NCBI RefSeq assembly: GCF_963676685.1
Contig: NC_092347.1
Coordinates: 90,088,592 to 90,152,591, forward strand
Length of the DNA: 64,000 bases
DNA from: Mytilus edulis
Taxonomy: Eukaryota; Mollusca; Bivalvia; Mytilida; Mytilidae
Reading direction: 5' to 3'
Below, in pieces: positions 45,805 through 58,083 of this stretch (its first letter is position 1; every line of letters begins with the position of its first letter). Below the pieces are notes generated by a model. The model was not told where the DNA came from. It was given only the letters and a program-made list of their open reading frames with translations, and did not search any database. Position numbers and translations under genes: made by a program.

Positions 45805-46150
45805 GCAACAATAGTATACCGCTGTTTGAGATTAAGAAAAAAACTAATCTGGGTTACAAACTAAAACTGAGGGAAACGCATTACCTATAAAAGGAGAACA
45901 ACGACACAACAGAAACTCAACATTAAAATGTAACACACACAGAAACGAACTATGATGTAACAATGGACATTTTCTTTAGCTGGTACAGGACATTTTAAGA
46001 AAAAATGCAGGGTTGAACCGGGTTTTGTGGCATGCCAAACATCCCGCTTTGATGGAAATGTCAAATATAACATTAAAATGTCAACATTACATGACAGGAC
46101 TAAAATACAAATAAATGGGAGATAATATAGGACAGAGAAACACACGCATA
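45805..46150 (+). repeat. Interspersed repeat family R4, long copy
   Basis: Blocks caatagtataccgctgtttg, acaaactaaaactgaggga, ggagaacaacgacacaacag, gtaacacacacagaaacg as at 6555. It lies in an intron of the EGF/VWA gene. Confidence 0.6.
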
Positions 46151-46169
46151 ATAGTTAAAAAAAAGTTAC

Positions 46170-46450
46170 CAGGTTTAAAATCTAATACGCCAGACGTGCG
46201 ATTCGTCCATACAAGACTAACCAGTGACGCTCATATGAAAAAAGTTCGGAAGCCAAAACAAGTACAAAGTTGAAGAGCACTGGGGACTAAAAGTTCCAAA
46301 AAGTTGTGCCCAATACGGTTAGGTTTTTCTGCCTGGGATAAGAACATCCTTATTATTTAGAATAATTCATACTTTTGCAAACAGTAAATTTTATAAAATG
46401 ACTATATACATGTAATAGATGTACATGATAAAACCGAAGTGGTGACCAAC
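46170..46450 (+). repeat. Interspersed repeat family R3
   Basis: Forward copy: ctaatacgccagacgtgcga, tacaagactaaccagtgacg, caagtacaaagttgaagagc, ctgggataagaacatcctta. A 66-codon frame starting at 46439 overlaps its end and has no domain. Confidence 0.6.
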
Positions 46451-46837
46451 TACAGAATAAAAACGGATACATTACATAAAACAACCTTATCCAGCACATC
46501 AAAATACACAGCTAAGTTAGCCAAAGCCTCAACGCACAAAGTGACGTCACATTTGAAACAGGTGATAGGGGCCGACTTAATCGTCAGTGAGGGGAGAGTT
46601 TTTGCTGCTGTTGAAGGCCTCACTGTTACTTTGAGATAAATAAAATCAATAACAGCGCTGTTATTTTGGGTTTTTTTTGTGTTGTGTGCTGTGCATGTAC
46701 TGATTATGTGTCATAGATGAATACCAATATCATTTCTTTTTTGTATTAGAGATAACCGATAATGTTAACTTGTTGCAAACACTTTACGCCCATATAGGCC
46801 AATTGCTTAATTACAGTTATGTTAATTATTTATTTAC

Positions 46838-47121
46838 CTCTTTTGCTTTCTTTAACGCTTGAGATGTAAATGTGGCACCATTTCCCGCTTTGATATGCTG
46901 AAGTTTAGAAATCATACCAGAAGTAGATTTATAATCATCAAGATCAAAAAGTACATTAGCATCAAAATCATATGTGATAACACCCACTTGAAAGTCATCT
47001 TTACCAATGGGTGTTCTTTTAATAAATTCAGTTATAAAACTTATACTTCTGTTGATATTTGTTTCCAAGCTAGAAGATGTGTCAATAATAAATACGATGT
47101 CTGCAGGACCAGGTCTGCAAT
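46838..47121 (-). CDS. EGF/VWA protein, first half of VWA domain (exon)
   Basis: A 284-base minus-strand exon; acceptor tgttttgcag before 47121 (phase 1), donor AAAGAG/gtaaat at 46838 (phase 0). It encodes DCRPGPADIVFIIDTSSS, then FQVGVITYDFDANVLFDLDD and NGATFTSQALKKAKE. The MIDAS motif DTSSS, the conserved Thr in GATFT and (in the next exon) the Asp of LLYDG are all present, so unlike the 17 kb copy this domain should bind a metal ion and ligand. It lies downstream of the EGF exons in the same gene. Confidence 0.8.
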
Positions 47122-48060
47122 CTGCAAAACACATCATACCACATCTTCTTTTTTATGTAGACACTTGAAACATCATTTAGCTATATTTATCTAGTTTATT
47201 TTGGTTATATATACCATGCGAATGAATCGTTTATTGAATTAAACAATCAATAATAAGACTCTTTCTTTGATATTTTAAAAAGAATAGAAACAGTTTTGAA
47301 GGAATGGAAACGGAAACACGTTTTCCAATTAAAAAAAACCGATATTTTTGTTTATATTAGCCACCAATAAATGATCACATCAATATGAAAGGTCTTCAAT
47401 ACATCAATTTCATACTCGTAATGAATTGCAACTGGCATGTTTTTGTTAGTTTCAATATCAATACAACTGAAATATATTAGGTCACCACGCTAAATATTTT
47501 ACGTGTATTGTGTTTTACATAAATTAGGGATTAACTTTTCTTGGTTTAACTGATTTCCATTTGTCATTTCGGGACCTTTCATTGTTTGGTGTAATTTGGG
47601 ATAAGGGTTTTTCTTAGTTCTATAATCTGATAGTTTCATTGGCATTCATATCAACTCTTCTCATGTTTATTTGTATGCTCAATTTACATTTCAATAACAA
47701 AACGTCAAAACAACGCTTTATTGATTCCATGCGATTGAAGCACTTTCATGGAATTACCTTCATTTGGAACACTCACAGCAGAGTATTCAAAAACCAGGAA
47801 TATATATGAACCTTAATAATCAAAGCCGCGCTTCAAAATTATTGTGAAACTGCCTATTCTAGAGGTGACGTGAATCAAATGTAGATATTTGAAAATTCCA
47901 AAAATCTTTTAGGGTACATACAATCTAACTCTCTTTCAACTTGTAATAGTATTAAAACATTTAACTTTTCTTCACTTAACACAAGTATTCCACATTCCAA
48001 ACTAAAAGACAAATTGAAGAGTTCGTATTGCTTTGTTTCATAAAAAAGAATGGCCAACGA
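47122..48060 (-). other. Intron with repeat family R2 fragment
   Basis: Part of the intron between the last EGF exon and the VWA exon. A reversed R2 fragment lies at about 47510-47675 (tttgtcatttcgggaccttt, tggcattcatatcaactctt). Confidence 0.5.
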
Positions 48061-49135
48061 AGATACAAGTATCTTGTCTTAGGAAGAGATAAATCCTACT
48101 TTCAAAGGATCACTTTGATTCAAACAAAAAATTATCTGAAACTGACATTGTCAAATGCTTGATTTCTTGATTGACAACATATTTGTTACGTTCGGAAGAC
48201 GTGTTTTTCCACAGACTATCGGCATTCCGATGGGAACGAATTGTGCCCCTCTTCTTGCCGACTTGTTTCTTTATTATTATGAGGCTGACTTCATACAGGA
48301 ACTTCTTAGGAAGAAAGATAAGAAGTTAGCAATATCCTTTAACTCTGCTTTTCGCTATAAGGATGATGCTCTTTCACTAAATAATTCAAAATTTGGTTAC
48401 TATGTTGGACACATCTATCCCATTGAACTAGAGATTAAAGATACAACAGATACAGTTAAGTCGGCCTCATATCTTGCCTTACATCTAGAAATTGACAATG
48501 AGGGTCGATTGAAAGCAAAACTTTACGACGAAAGAGATGATTTCAGCTTTCCAATTGTGAACTTCCCATTTCTAAGTAGCAATATTCCAGCAGCACCTGC
48601 ATACGGTGTATATATCTCCCAATTGATACGATATTCCCGTGCTTGCATTTTCTATCATGATTTTCTTGATAGAGGGTTGTTGATCACAAGGAAGCTATTA
48701 AATCAAGAGTTCCAAATGGTGAAGTTGAAATCATCACTTCGTAAATTTTACGGACGCCATCACCAGTTGGTTGACCATTATGGAATAACCGTTTCACAAA
48801 TGAAATCGGATATGTTCCTTACGTCGTGGTTACAATCCCCTTCCCTTTCATGAATGTAACCTACCGAATTAGACTATTTACCGGATTTATTATCACATAA
48901 GCAACACGACGAGTGCCACATGTGGAGCAGGATCTGCTTATCTTTCCGGAGCACCTGAGATCACCCCTAGTTTTTAGTGGGGTTCGTGTTGTTTATTCTT
49001 TAGTTTTCTATGTTGTGTCATCTGTACTATTGTTTGTTTGTTTGTCTTTTTCATTTTTAGCCACGGCGTTGTCAGTTTATTTTCGATTTATGAGTTTGAC
49101 TGTCCCTCTGGTATCTTTCGTCCCTCTTCTTTAAT
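48061..49135 (+). pseudogene. Penelope-like element remnant: reverse transcriptase plus 3' tail
   Basis: An open frame at 48155-48853 (232 codons) encodes the core of a reverse transcriptase: FPQTIGIPMGTNCAPLLADL, then FRYKDDALSLNNSKFGYY and further blocks down to MFLTSWLQSPSLS. GIPMGTN and Y-x-DD are diagnostic; the site reads YKDD where relatives usually have YIDD. Upstream the recognisable continuation (SETDIVK) is in another frame because a base is missing just before the ATG, and there is another shift near 48100, so it is a broken 5'-truncated copy. The tail 48900-49135 is the same as the solo fragment at 11806. It is inserted in the plus direction inside an intron of the minus-strand EGF/VWA gene. 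Confidence 0.75.
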
Positions 49136-49314
49136 AAAGAGCTTTATTTCAAAAAAAGAATCGAACAATATGATTCAATATTTCACACTTCATTGAACAT
49201 GGGAATGTGATAGCAAACTGTGTCCTTTGGGTACTTATTCTTGTTCCTTGTTTTATAGTATTAGCAAAAAATATGATTTGGAATTAAAAAAAAATCAAAT
49301 TAATAAATATATAC

Positions 49315-49428
49315 CTGTTTGACAGACATCGCCTTCGTATCTACCTGTACAGTCACAACTGTAGCTGTTAATTAAATTATTGCAGGATCCAGTATTCATA
49401 CAGGGATTAGACTGGCATTCATCAAAAT
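49315..49428 (-). CDS. EGF-like exon 7 of the EGF/VWA protein
   Basis: A 114-base minus-strand exon, phase 1 to 1 (acceptor catgacag type before 49428, donor ACAG/gtatat). It encodes DFDECQSNPCMNTGSCNN, then SYSCDCTGRYEGDVCQTG: six cysteines in EGF order and the calcium-binding start D-x-D-E-C. The Asp/Asn hydroxylation-type stretch CNNLINSYSC is present. Closest EGF exon to the VWA exons. Confidence 0.85.
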
Positions 49429-50970
49429 CTGTCATACAATAATTAAAATTGATGCAAATTTCATGTATAAAGTGAATATATGTAATTAAATCCCAAATCA
49501 TAATAAGTTAAGGAACGATCTAGTCAGATCTTACACAAATGAGTATCTGTATAAACCATTTGGACAATATATAGTGTGAAATACCAAATATTCGTACACG
49601 TATTCGTATATACGAAATGTTTTAAAAGAGGGACGAAAGATACCAAAGGGACAGTCAAACTCATAAATCTAAAACAAACTGACAACGCCAAGAATCTTTC
49701 TTTTTACATTCCTCTATCTCTGTATACAAATAATTTGGTCGATATAAGGAAAATGCCTACAAAAATTATTCTGTATTTTTTCTACTTTTTTTAGCGATTT
49801 TAAGGTAATTACATTTTATCAAGGAGTTCAATTAAACTCTTGTCCTCTAAATACCTCAGCAAAAAGACTTGGCAAATGATTTATTACAGGTAGATTAACT
49901 GTATCAATCTTTCTTCTATTTTGGATTGTAATAAAAAACAGTTCACAACCGATTAGGTTATTTGCTAAAAAAAATTAAATAGGCAATACATGTGTTAGAC
50001 TTTGTTTATATAAAGAAAATAAGTGATTCATTTTAATTATAGCAAGAAGACAATTTTGGTGACACCATTTGTTTTCTTTCTGAAGTTTTGAGACGCCCTG
50101 GCATTTTAAAAAGGACCAGTTTTGGCAAATAAAACTCATCAGACGTGTTCTTAAAATCTTCTGTGAATGGAGCACGATTGAGGACGTTGGGTTTTGATTG
50201 AAGGATTCGAAACAAAACCAACCGCTATACAAGGACTTTTAAAGAAAAGATGTAGTGATGTGTATAGACAAATGTCCTAGACATAGTAAACTTCCACGGT
50301 GAACGATGGAATAAATGACTTCTGCTTTCAAATAAATATGCATCAGATGAAGAAAAAGAAAATGCTGGACTAAAACCAATATTTCAACTTGCAGGGATTC
50401 TATTGGTATTTTTTATCAATATGATTGTTATTATTTTAGATGCATTAGTTTGCTCATCACTGGTAATTAATATTATTTCAAGTTAACACATAAATTGGTT
50501 GTTGCAAAAATTGTATTATATAAAAGTTAATTTCACGAGTTACATTCCCAAAACAAATCTGAGATTCCTGTGATAATATCTTGTGGATTTATAATTACAT
50601 CATATTTGAATACGAATCACATTTTGATAAGGGTGTTCACTTTTTGGTGTTTTAAATATATGGATATGATTGAGTGTGCACATACAAGTGAGATACTTTG
50701 GTCTCATCTGGACACGTTTGGGAAATTTGGACACGATTAAGAGTTTATTTATAGATGAACACGATAAGACGTTCATTAAAAAGACACTCTTTGACGCCCC
50801 GCTGATACTATACATGTTTGGAGTTAAATGGCGTTATATAGACACGTTTGGAGAAATGAATTCAATTCTGCGTTTTCCATATACCCTGTCCTTTACATAT
50901 TTTTTACAAAAATGTGTTCAATAACAACTATGATGATATATTTTATTTTATCTAGGTTGTCATAAAGTAC
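49429..50970 (-). other. Intron between EGF exons 6 and 7
   Basis: A fragment of the Penelope-like tail lies at about 49625-49690 (agagggacgaaagatacc, gacagtcaaactcataaatc). A 62-codon minus-strand frame at 50033-50221 has fairly coding-like composition (FKNTSDEFYLPKLVLFKMPG) but no recognised domain or splice context; it may be a transposon fragment. Confidence 0.45.
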
Positions 50971-51084
50971 CTGTATGGCAGTTAGATCCAATATACCCAG
51001 GTACGCATGAACAAGTATATCTGTTAACGTGATCTGTACAACTTCCACCATTAGCGCAGGGATTTGATGCACATTCATTAATAT
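50971..51084 (-). CDS. EGF-like exon 6 of the EGF/VWA protein
   Basis: A 114-base exon, phase 1 to 1 (acceptor tttattaag before 51084, donor ACAG/gtactt). It encodes [16 protein letters not shown], then [20 protein letters not shown] and HTG: a complete calcium-binding EGF module with hydroxylation motif [10 protein letters not shown]. The acceptor puts a stop (TAA) in the frame just upstream, so simple ORF searches cut this exon. Confidence 0.85.
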
Positions 51085-52611
<1,527 letters not shown>

Positions 52612-52725
52612 CTGTCTGACATCTCAAGCCAATATACCCAGGAACACACAAACAACTGTATCTGTTAACGTGATCTATACAACGTCCGCCATGTTGACAT
52701 GGATTTGATCCACATTCATCTTTAT
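52612..52725 (-). CDS. EGF-like exon 4 of the EGF/VWA protein
   Basis: A 114-base exon, phase 1 to 1 (acceptor tgatttag, donor ACAG/gtatct). It encodes DKDECGSNPCQHGGRCID, then HVNRYSCLCVPGYIGLRC and QTG. Complete calcium-binding EGF module; the HVNRY and VPGYIG stretches are shared with exon 6, pointing to recent exon duplication. Confidence 0.85.
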
Positions 52726-52904
52726 CTAAATCATGAAAAATGTTGCGTCAACTCAACAATTGTGTACAATTTTTACTTTGTTTTTGGTGTGGTAGAAATC
52801 ATGTAAAAACTTTATTATGAGGTGTTTGACCATTCGATATTGTTAGTCAGAAACAAGTATGTTGCGTTTGAAGTGTTATCTTTTCATCATCTCAGTTTAT
52901 CTAG

Positions 52905-53085
52905 GTCAATGATACAAAACTAAATTTTCTACATTTGAAAATGCCTGTACCAAGTCAGGAATATGACAGTTTTTGTCCATTCGTTTTTGATGCGTTTTGT
53001 TATTTGATTTTGCCATGTGATTATGGACTTTCCCAATTGATCTTCCTCTAAGTATTTTTGTGATTTTACTTTTTCCTCTTGGAAA
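52905..53085 (+). repeat. Interspersed repeat family R1 in an EGF intron
   Basis: Blocks ttctacatttgaaaatgcct, gtaccaagtcaggaatatga, cagtttttgtccattcg, tttgattttgccatgtgatt. A minus-strand frame here is a by-product. Confidence 0.65.
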
Positions 53086-53438
53086 CATGGTAAGCTCTAG
53101 AAATATGAATTTCCACAGTATTTTTTCTATGATTACACTTATCTAGATAACGTGTCATATAATATGTATTAATATTGTGAAAAAAAACAAATGCAAGTGT
53201 ATTGTTCAAGAGTGCACATATTTATGCGCCAATGGTTATTTGAAAACTACAAACATTTATGATGAAAATGGATTGTGAAAAACACCTAACATATAGAGTT
53301 CCTATATAGGAATGTTCCAAACGGATAGGCATCAACAAAAATTGTCCATACTGATTTTGCATTGATTCAATAGGCCAATTATCTTTTTATACGTTTGTAT
53401 GATACATCTATATTTGTAATAACGAAGGAGAAGCTGAC

Positions 53439-53552
53439 CTGTTTGACAATTGACTCCATTATAGCCTTGCATACATAAACAACGGTATCTGTTCAAGTGG
53501 TCAGTACACGTTCCACCATTTTGGCAAGGGTTGGATCCACATTCGTTAAAGT
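53439..53552 (-). CDS. EGF-like exon 3 of the EGF/VWA protein
   Basis: A 114-base exon, phase 1 to 1 (acceptor cttttgtag, donor ACAG/gtcagc). It encodes DFNECGSNPCQNGGTCTD, then HLNRYRCLCMQGYNGVNC and QTG. Six cysteines, D-x-N-E-C calcium motif. Confidence 0.85.
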
Positions 53553-54654
53553 CTACAAAAGCCATACAGTATATCCATTATCTCAAATATAAAAACTTAA
53601 AAAGAATGATCTAGTTCATATGCAAAAATGCAGAACACAATCGTTAAAATTATATATCGGACGAATGAATTGTTATATTCGGTTTAACGACCTCACTACC
53701 ATGTAGTTGGTGAGTTTAGGTACCGACAAATCGTATCGGTCGGATGATGACAGAGAACTATCAATAATAATAACAGTATCATTGTATTGCACCATATTTT
53801 ATAAACGAATCAATTTGTGCAGTTTGTATCAGATACACTCAACGATTATGCATTTCAAAAAATGAACATGTGAAGTTACCAATTGTCATTCGAATCATCA
53901 CATTTATTATAGACTCTTGTTTGAAGTAGTCTATACGTGTCAATATCGAAGAAAAGATCAAGATAGGAAGCAACTCTTCAAGTTCTTTACTATCGTTAAT
54001 CTCGAGTTTACTGAAATATAAATGATGTAGGCGCTACTTAAACTGTTGTTAATTGAGTGACAGAACATCAACATATAAGAAAGTGAGAAACAAAAACGAT
54101 TGCAAGTCCCTTTTTTAGATGGTTCGGTATGAATTCTGCTTCATACGAGTACACAACCAAGTCAGTGCCCAAAAAGTACCCATTTCGATATGCTGAAATC
54201 TTGAACAGAACATTATGAATAGAAAATTGACCAATGAAAAATGGCACATGACTACAATTAGAAAACAGTAAAAAGTACCGATGAAATTAATCTTTTACAC
54301 GATGCACTATTATTTTTCATGTTTCTATACTTCTATTATTGTCAAATCAATATTTTAGAGTTTCAAGAAGCGGTACAATGAAGTAACTGTATACAAGTTT
54401 AATGTTTTAGTTGCCACTGATTGCAGTGTCATGACCCACACTAGTTGTCGTTATCTATATTTCAGTGCTTTCTATTTCCTTAAACAAATTTAATTGATGA
54501 AAGCGTTTTCATCGCCTCTTCGTTTTGTTCACCACGGGTGAATGCTTGACACGTGTCTGTTGTAGCAGAAAGTAAGGTACATTGTATGTCTTCATTTTTA
54601 AAATGCGTGTTTTTAGTTTACTAATCTCATGATGTCAACATTATTCAGTTTTAC
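53553..54654 (-). other. Intron between EGF exons 2 and 3
   Basis: About 1.1 kb, AT-rich, no repeats or exons recognised. Confidence 0.4.
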
Positions 54655-54768
54655 CTTTTTCACAATTTATGCCAATATACCCAGGAACACAAGAACAGCT
54701 GTATCCATTGGCGTGATCTATACAAGTTCCGCTGTTTTGACAAGGATTAGATGCGCATTCATTTATAT
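54655..54768 (-). CDS. EGF-like exon 2 of the EGF/VWA protein
   Basis: A 114-base exon, phase 1 to 1 (acceptor tgttttcag, donor AAAG/gtaaaa). It encodes [18 protein letters not shown], then [18 protein letters not shown] and EKG. Complete calcium-binding EGF module. Confidence 0.85.
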
Positions 54769-55255
54769 CTGAAAACACATATTTTACTATAAAATATAAC
54801 GTGGACGTTACCAATTTAACATTCATAAATCATTAGTCAAAGGAAAACTGACAACGCTCTTGTTTAGAATAAATCCGACGGAAGAAAAACAATATTTCAT
54901 AGGAACTAAAAGACTGAGGAGCTAAGCACCCATATAATTGACAAGGCTTTTGCAAAAAAAAATGGCGGAAAAAAAGAACATTCCACAAAGCACACTGAAG
55001 AAACTAAAATGCTTGGGTTCACTCGTATTAATAATCGCTTCCCAATGATATATCCCATGGAACCCTTGTGAATGATGCTCCCAGTGTATTTGATACTTGT
55101 ATGAAGGTTTACAAGAACGAGAACTGTTTCAAATCCAACTTATAGCAAGACAATAACCTATGTGAAAGTTAGTAACAGGAAACATGAATATTTCAGAAAA
55201 AAATCTGGTTTAACCAGTTTCAAATCTAACAAACGGCTCAATACTCTTAAAGTAC
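54769..55255 (-). other. Intron between EGF exons 1 and 2
   Basis: Nothing recognised. Confidence 0.4.
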
Positions 55256-55363
55256 CTATTTGGCTATTCTTTCCAGTAAACCCATGCCGGTAACACCTGT
55301 AGTCATTAAACTTGTCTACACAAACACCACCATTTTGGCACGGGCTAGATGTACAATTTTTTT
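55256..55363 (-). CDS. EGF-like exon 1, degenerate, of the EGF/VWA protein
   Basis: A 108-base exon, phase 1 to 1 (acceptor tttgttacag, donor ATAG/gtactt). It encodes KNCTSSPCQNGGVCVDKF, then NDYRCYRHGFTGKNSQIG. The first four cysteines fit EGF, but the fifth (expected in C-x-C) is Arg and the sixth (expected in NC) is Ser, and the D-x-N-E-C calcium motif is missing. It also lacks two residues relative to its sisters. Either a decayed exon that is skipped or a divergent module; splice sites remain intact. Confidence 0.65.
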
Positions 55364-56120
55364 CTGTAACAAATAATAGTAAAATACAGTAGGACTACGG
55401 ATTGCATTATCCATATATTAAATCTGGCTCTGTTTTGTTTTTCTGTATTACTTCACAAATTATAAATCATAATGTATGTATTATTGATTGGTGTCATTCA
55501 ATCGTTAAACGGATCTCACGCAAACCTACCCATAGCCTTTCCAAAAACAAATTTTATTGAGTTATATATCATTAAGATAATTTTTCTTTCCATTCCTCTT
55601 AATTGTTGATTTTGTAAAAGTATACTGAGTAAAATTAAATTCTTTATATAAATACCATAATGGAAATAGAAGGCTTATTAGCCCAGTCACAATTAAATAA
55701 CTAAATATCATTAGGTAGGTAAGAGTCACTTTAAAAGCATTACTCAAGATGCTAATGACTAGCAATGTTCACAGCTTTGTCCAAAAATATACAAAATTAA
55801 TTTATTCAATTTAGTCACTCTGTGCGCACCTTAAAAATGAGGGTTACTTGATTTTTACCATAATAAAGCCTCTAGTTGTCTTTGGTTTTTGTTTTTGGTG
55901 TCTCATAGTAGTGTAACGTGTAACCGGGCGGGGACGTTAAGATATTTTTATCCTCGGGTTCGTACCAGTTTCCTGGGATTTAAAAAGCAATTCAAAAGTT
56001 CTAAAGTCAATAAAAAGTTTACACTATCACTATCAAATATGAAACAAATACTATACTACATAAAACGAATTTCAACACCTATCAACCTAACCCGAATCTG
56101 TTGAATTGAAACTGTTTGAA
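55364..56120 (-). other. Region between EGF exon 1 and the possible first exon
   Basis: No domain-bearing exon seen on either strand; the small open frames at 55562 (-) and 55889 (+) show nothing recognisable. Confidence 0.35.
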
Positions 56121-56127
56121 ACTATAG

Positions 56128-56377
56128 TCTGAAACCTAAATGTATGGAACTGGTTTGAAACCTAAATGTATGAAACGGGTCTGAAACCTAAATGTATGAA
56201 ACTGGTCAGACGGTTTAGACTATTGTCTGAAACCTAAATGTTTGGAACTGGTCTGAAACCTAAATGTTTGGAACTGGGCTGAAACCGAAATGTTCTAAAC
56301 GGGCTGAAACCGAAATGTATTAAACGGGCTGAAACCGAAATGTATAAAACGGGTCTGAAACCTAAAAGGTATGAAAC
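56128..56377. repeat. 26-bp minisatellite, about 9-10 copies
   Basis: Unit gtctgaaacctaaatgtatg plus aaactg (25-26 bases), with a 20-base interruption (gtcagacggtttagactatt) after the third copy and a variant subgroup (ggctgaaaccgaaatg) in the last third. It would lie in the first intron if the exon at 56497 belongs to the EGF/VWA gene. Confidence 0.8.
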
Positions 56378-56395
56378 TTTATTTAATAAACATGT

Positions 56396-56497
56396 CTATA
56401 ACTGTCGGAACAACAGGGTAGCACTAAGGCATGGTATGTCAGCAAACACTAACTGCAATAGTGAGAGATATGAGACACAAACCTTAGCACCAGCCAT
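56396..56497 (-). CDS. Candidate first exon with signal peptide
   Basis: On the minus strand an ATG at 56497 (context CAAACATGG) opens 33 codons starting MAGAKVCVSYLSLLQLVFAD and ending at TAG 56398-56396. The hydrophobic core VSYLSLLQLVFA suits a signal peptide. About 180 bases upstream is a consensus TATA box. It could be exon 1 of the EGF/VWA gene, whose next exon needs phase 1 (candidate donors A/GTGCTA or phase-0 TTA/GTGTTT are weak), or of an independent small gene. Inferred from promoter plus signal peptide only. Confidence 0.4.
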   Translation of the reverse strand: MAGAKVCVSYLSLLQLVFADIPCLSATLLFRQL

Positions 56498-56675
56498 GTT
56501 TGGACAATATGTACCGAACCAACAGTCTCAGTCCATTCTCTATTCTCTCCGCAGGTTCCAAGCACTTCACTTTACTTAAAGTAAACCTTCTGCCTGCTAT
56601 AAACTACTTCCTTTCCGATGTTTACTGTCTGCTGTCTTCGGTACAAATGACGATTTGAACTGAATAGCTACCCAC

Positions 56676-56683
56676 TATTTATA
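56676..56683 (-). promoter_or_regulatory. Consensus TATA box
   Basis: TATAAATA on the minus strand (gtataaatag). The predicted start site is near 56650, giving an untranslated leader of about 150 bases before the ATG at 56497. This is the strongest TATA match in the window. Confidence 0.5.
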
Positions 56684-56784
56684 CTTAGAACGCGGACCTC
56701 GAAGAGAGCATCCTAGCAACAATTATACAGGTGAAAGCGTCTGCTATCAACCAAGGATAAAGGGTTGATTTTTAATGCCGTTTT

Positions 56785-57700
56785 CAATGATAAAGAGATA
56801 ATATAGGAATTCAATGAGGTTTCGAAAAAAATACAACTGTAGAAATATTATAACCTTCTTAAACTGTAAATTCGTAACACTACCCACTCTTCCGATTTCA
56901 TGCGTCCTCGCATAAGTTTACAATTTTGTATTCACTAAATCAAAACACAATCAAAACCATTCTCGTCAACACTAGCTGACACCATACCAAGGTCCTACCT
57001 TTAAACCTCAATGTATCCACTCATTCCGCAGAATATCTCTCCCAGCAACTGTTTGTACACCGAGGGTTATACCATGATAAACAATCTGTCGACAAGCGTC
57101 AGACCTAGGGGTACCTTAGCCTACTCACAGTTCCGGGGTTCCTGTCAGCCTCTTTCGACTAGCAAGTTCTTTCTGTTTTGTTTGTTATGTTTCTATTTTC
57201 AAAATATCCTACTTTAATTCACATTTGTATCTACAAACAACTGAGCACTGAACTTTAAATAAATCAAATTTTGACCAGATAACCATTTCAAATATTCTAT
57301 TTCGAATACCACTTGAAAAGTTGTGTTGCCAAATACCGGTTTGTAACAAATTTGCCATACAACAGACTACTTAGAGATAATATAGGAAATTCAAAGAGGT
57401 TTCGAAAAATATACAACTGTAGAAATATTATAACCTTCTTACACTGTAAATTCGTAACAGTAGCTACCTCATTTACGTATACTAATGCCTGTAAAACCTT
57501 TCCCAAAATTTTTTTAATCATATCATACATCAATGAAAATTTAAAAAAGGTAATATAAAATTAGGAGTTCCTGATTTAATAAGTCAAAATCAGACAACGA
57601 ATTAAGTTTCTTCTGAGGAATGTGACTTTAAAACCATTCTCGTCAACACTAGCTGACACCATACCAAGGTCCTACTTTTTAACCTCAATGTATCCACTCA
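56785..57700. repeat. Two pairs of direct repeats
   Basis: About 95 bases (agagataatataggaa ... gtaaattcgtaaca) at 56788-56885 recur at 57372-57465, and about 60 bases (aaaaccattctcgtcaacac ... ctcaatgtatccactca) at 56955-57031 recur at 57631-57700. Spacings are about 585 and 675 bases, so this looks like a partly deleted tandem duplication of a unit of roughly 0.6 kb. No coding content. Confidence 0.7.
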
Positions 57701-57890
57701 AAAAGAGGAAGATGATACAAAAAGGACAGTCAGTCAAAATACATAAGACAAAGATAAACTAACAACGGCATGCCTGTCTTCAAGTGAACGAATCAGATCA
57801 AATCAAGGTTAGAAAATCTACAATGATAAATAAGAAAATTTGGTATGAGTGCCAATGAGACAACTCTCTATCCATGTCACAATATCTATA
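57700..57890. repeat. Fragments of Penelope-like tail and repeat family R2
   Basis: aaaaagaggaagatgataca, ggacagtcagtcaaaataca, aactaacaacggcatgcc resemble the tail sequence at 49625. It is followed at 57838 by tttggtatgagtgccaatga and gacaactctctatccatg, a truncated R2 head. Confidence 0.45.
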
Positions 57891-58083
57891 TTATTCTTTA
57901 TCATTGTCTTAAACTGAACGATTCAATAAAAGTATAAGCAACATATCATTGAATGAAACAAAACAACACCGACAACTCAAGTGTATTGCATAAAGCTCTG
58001 TTGTTTGCCTCTGTATTCGTTGTGAATATAGCAAATACAGAAAGCACGCAACAGATTTGTTTAAATCTTAATCATATTAACTC

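Noticed and set aside
48913-49134. 73-codon frame after the reverse transcriptase, and the antisense frame at 11804-12001
   Set aside because: Non-coding trailer of the Penelope-like element; the same trailer appears without any coding part elsewhere.
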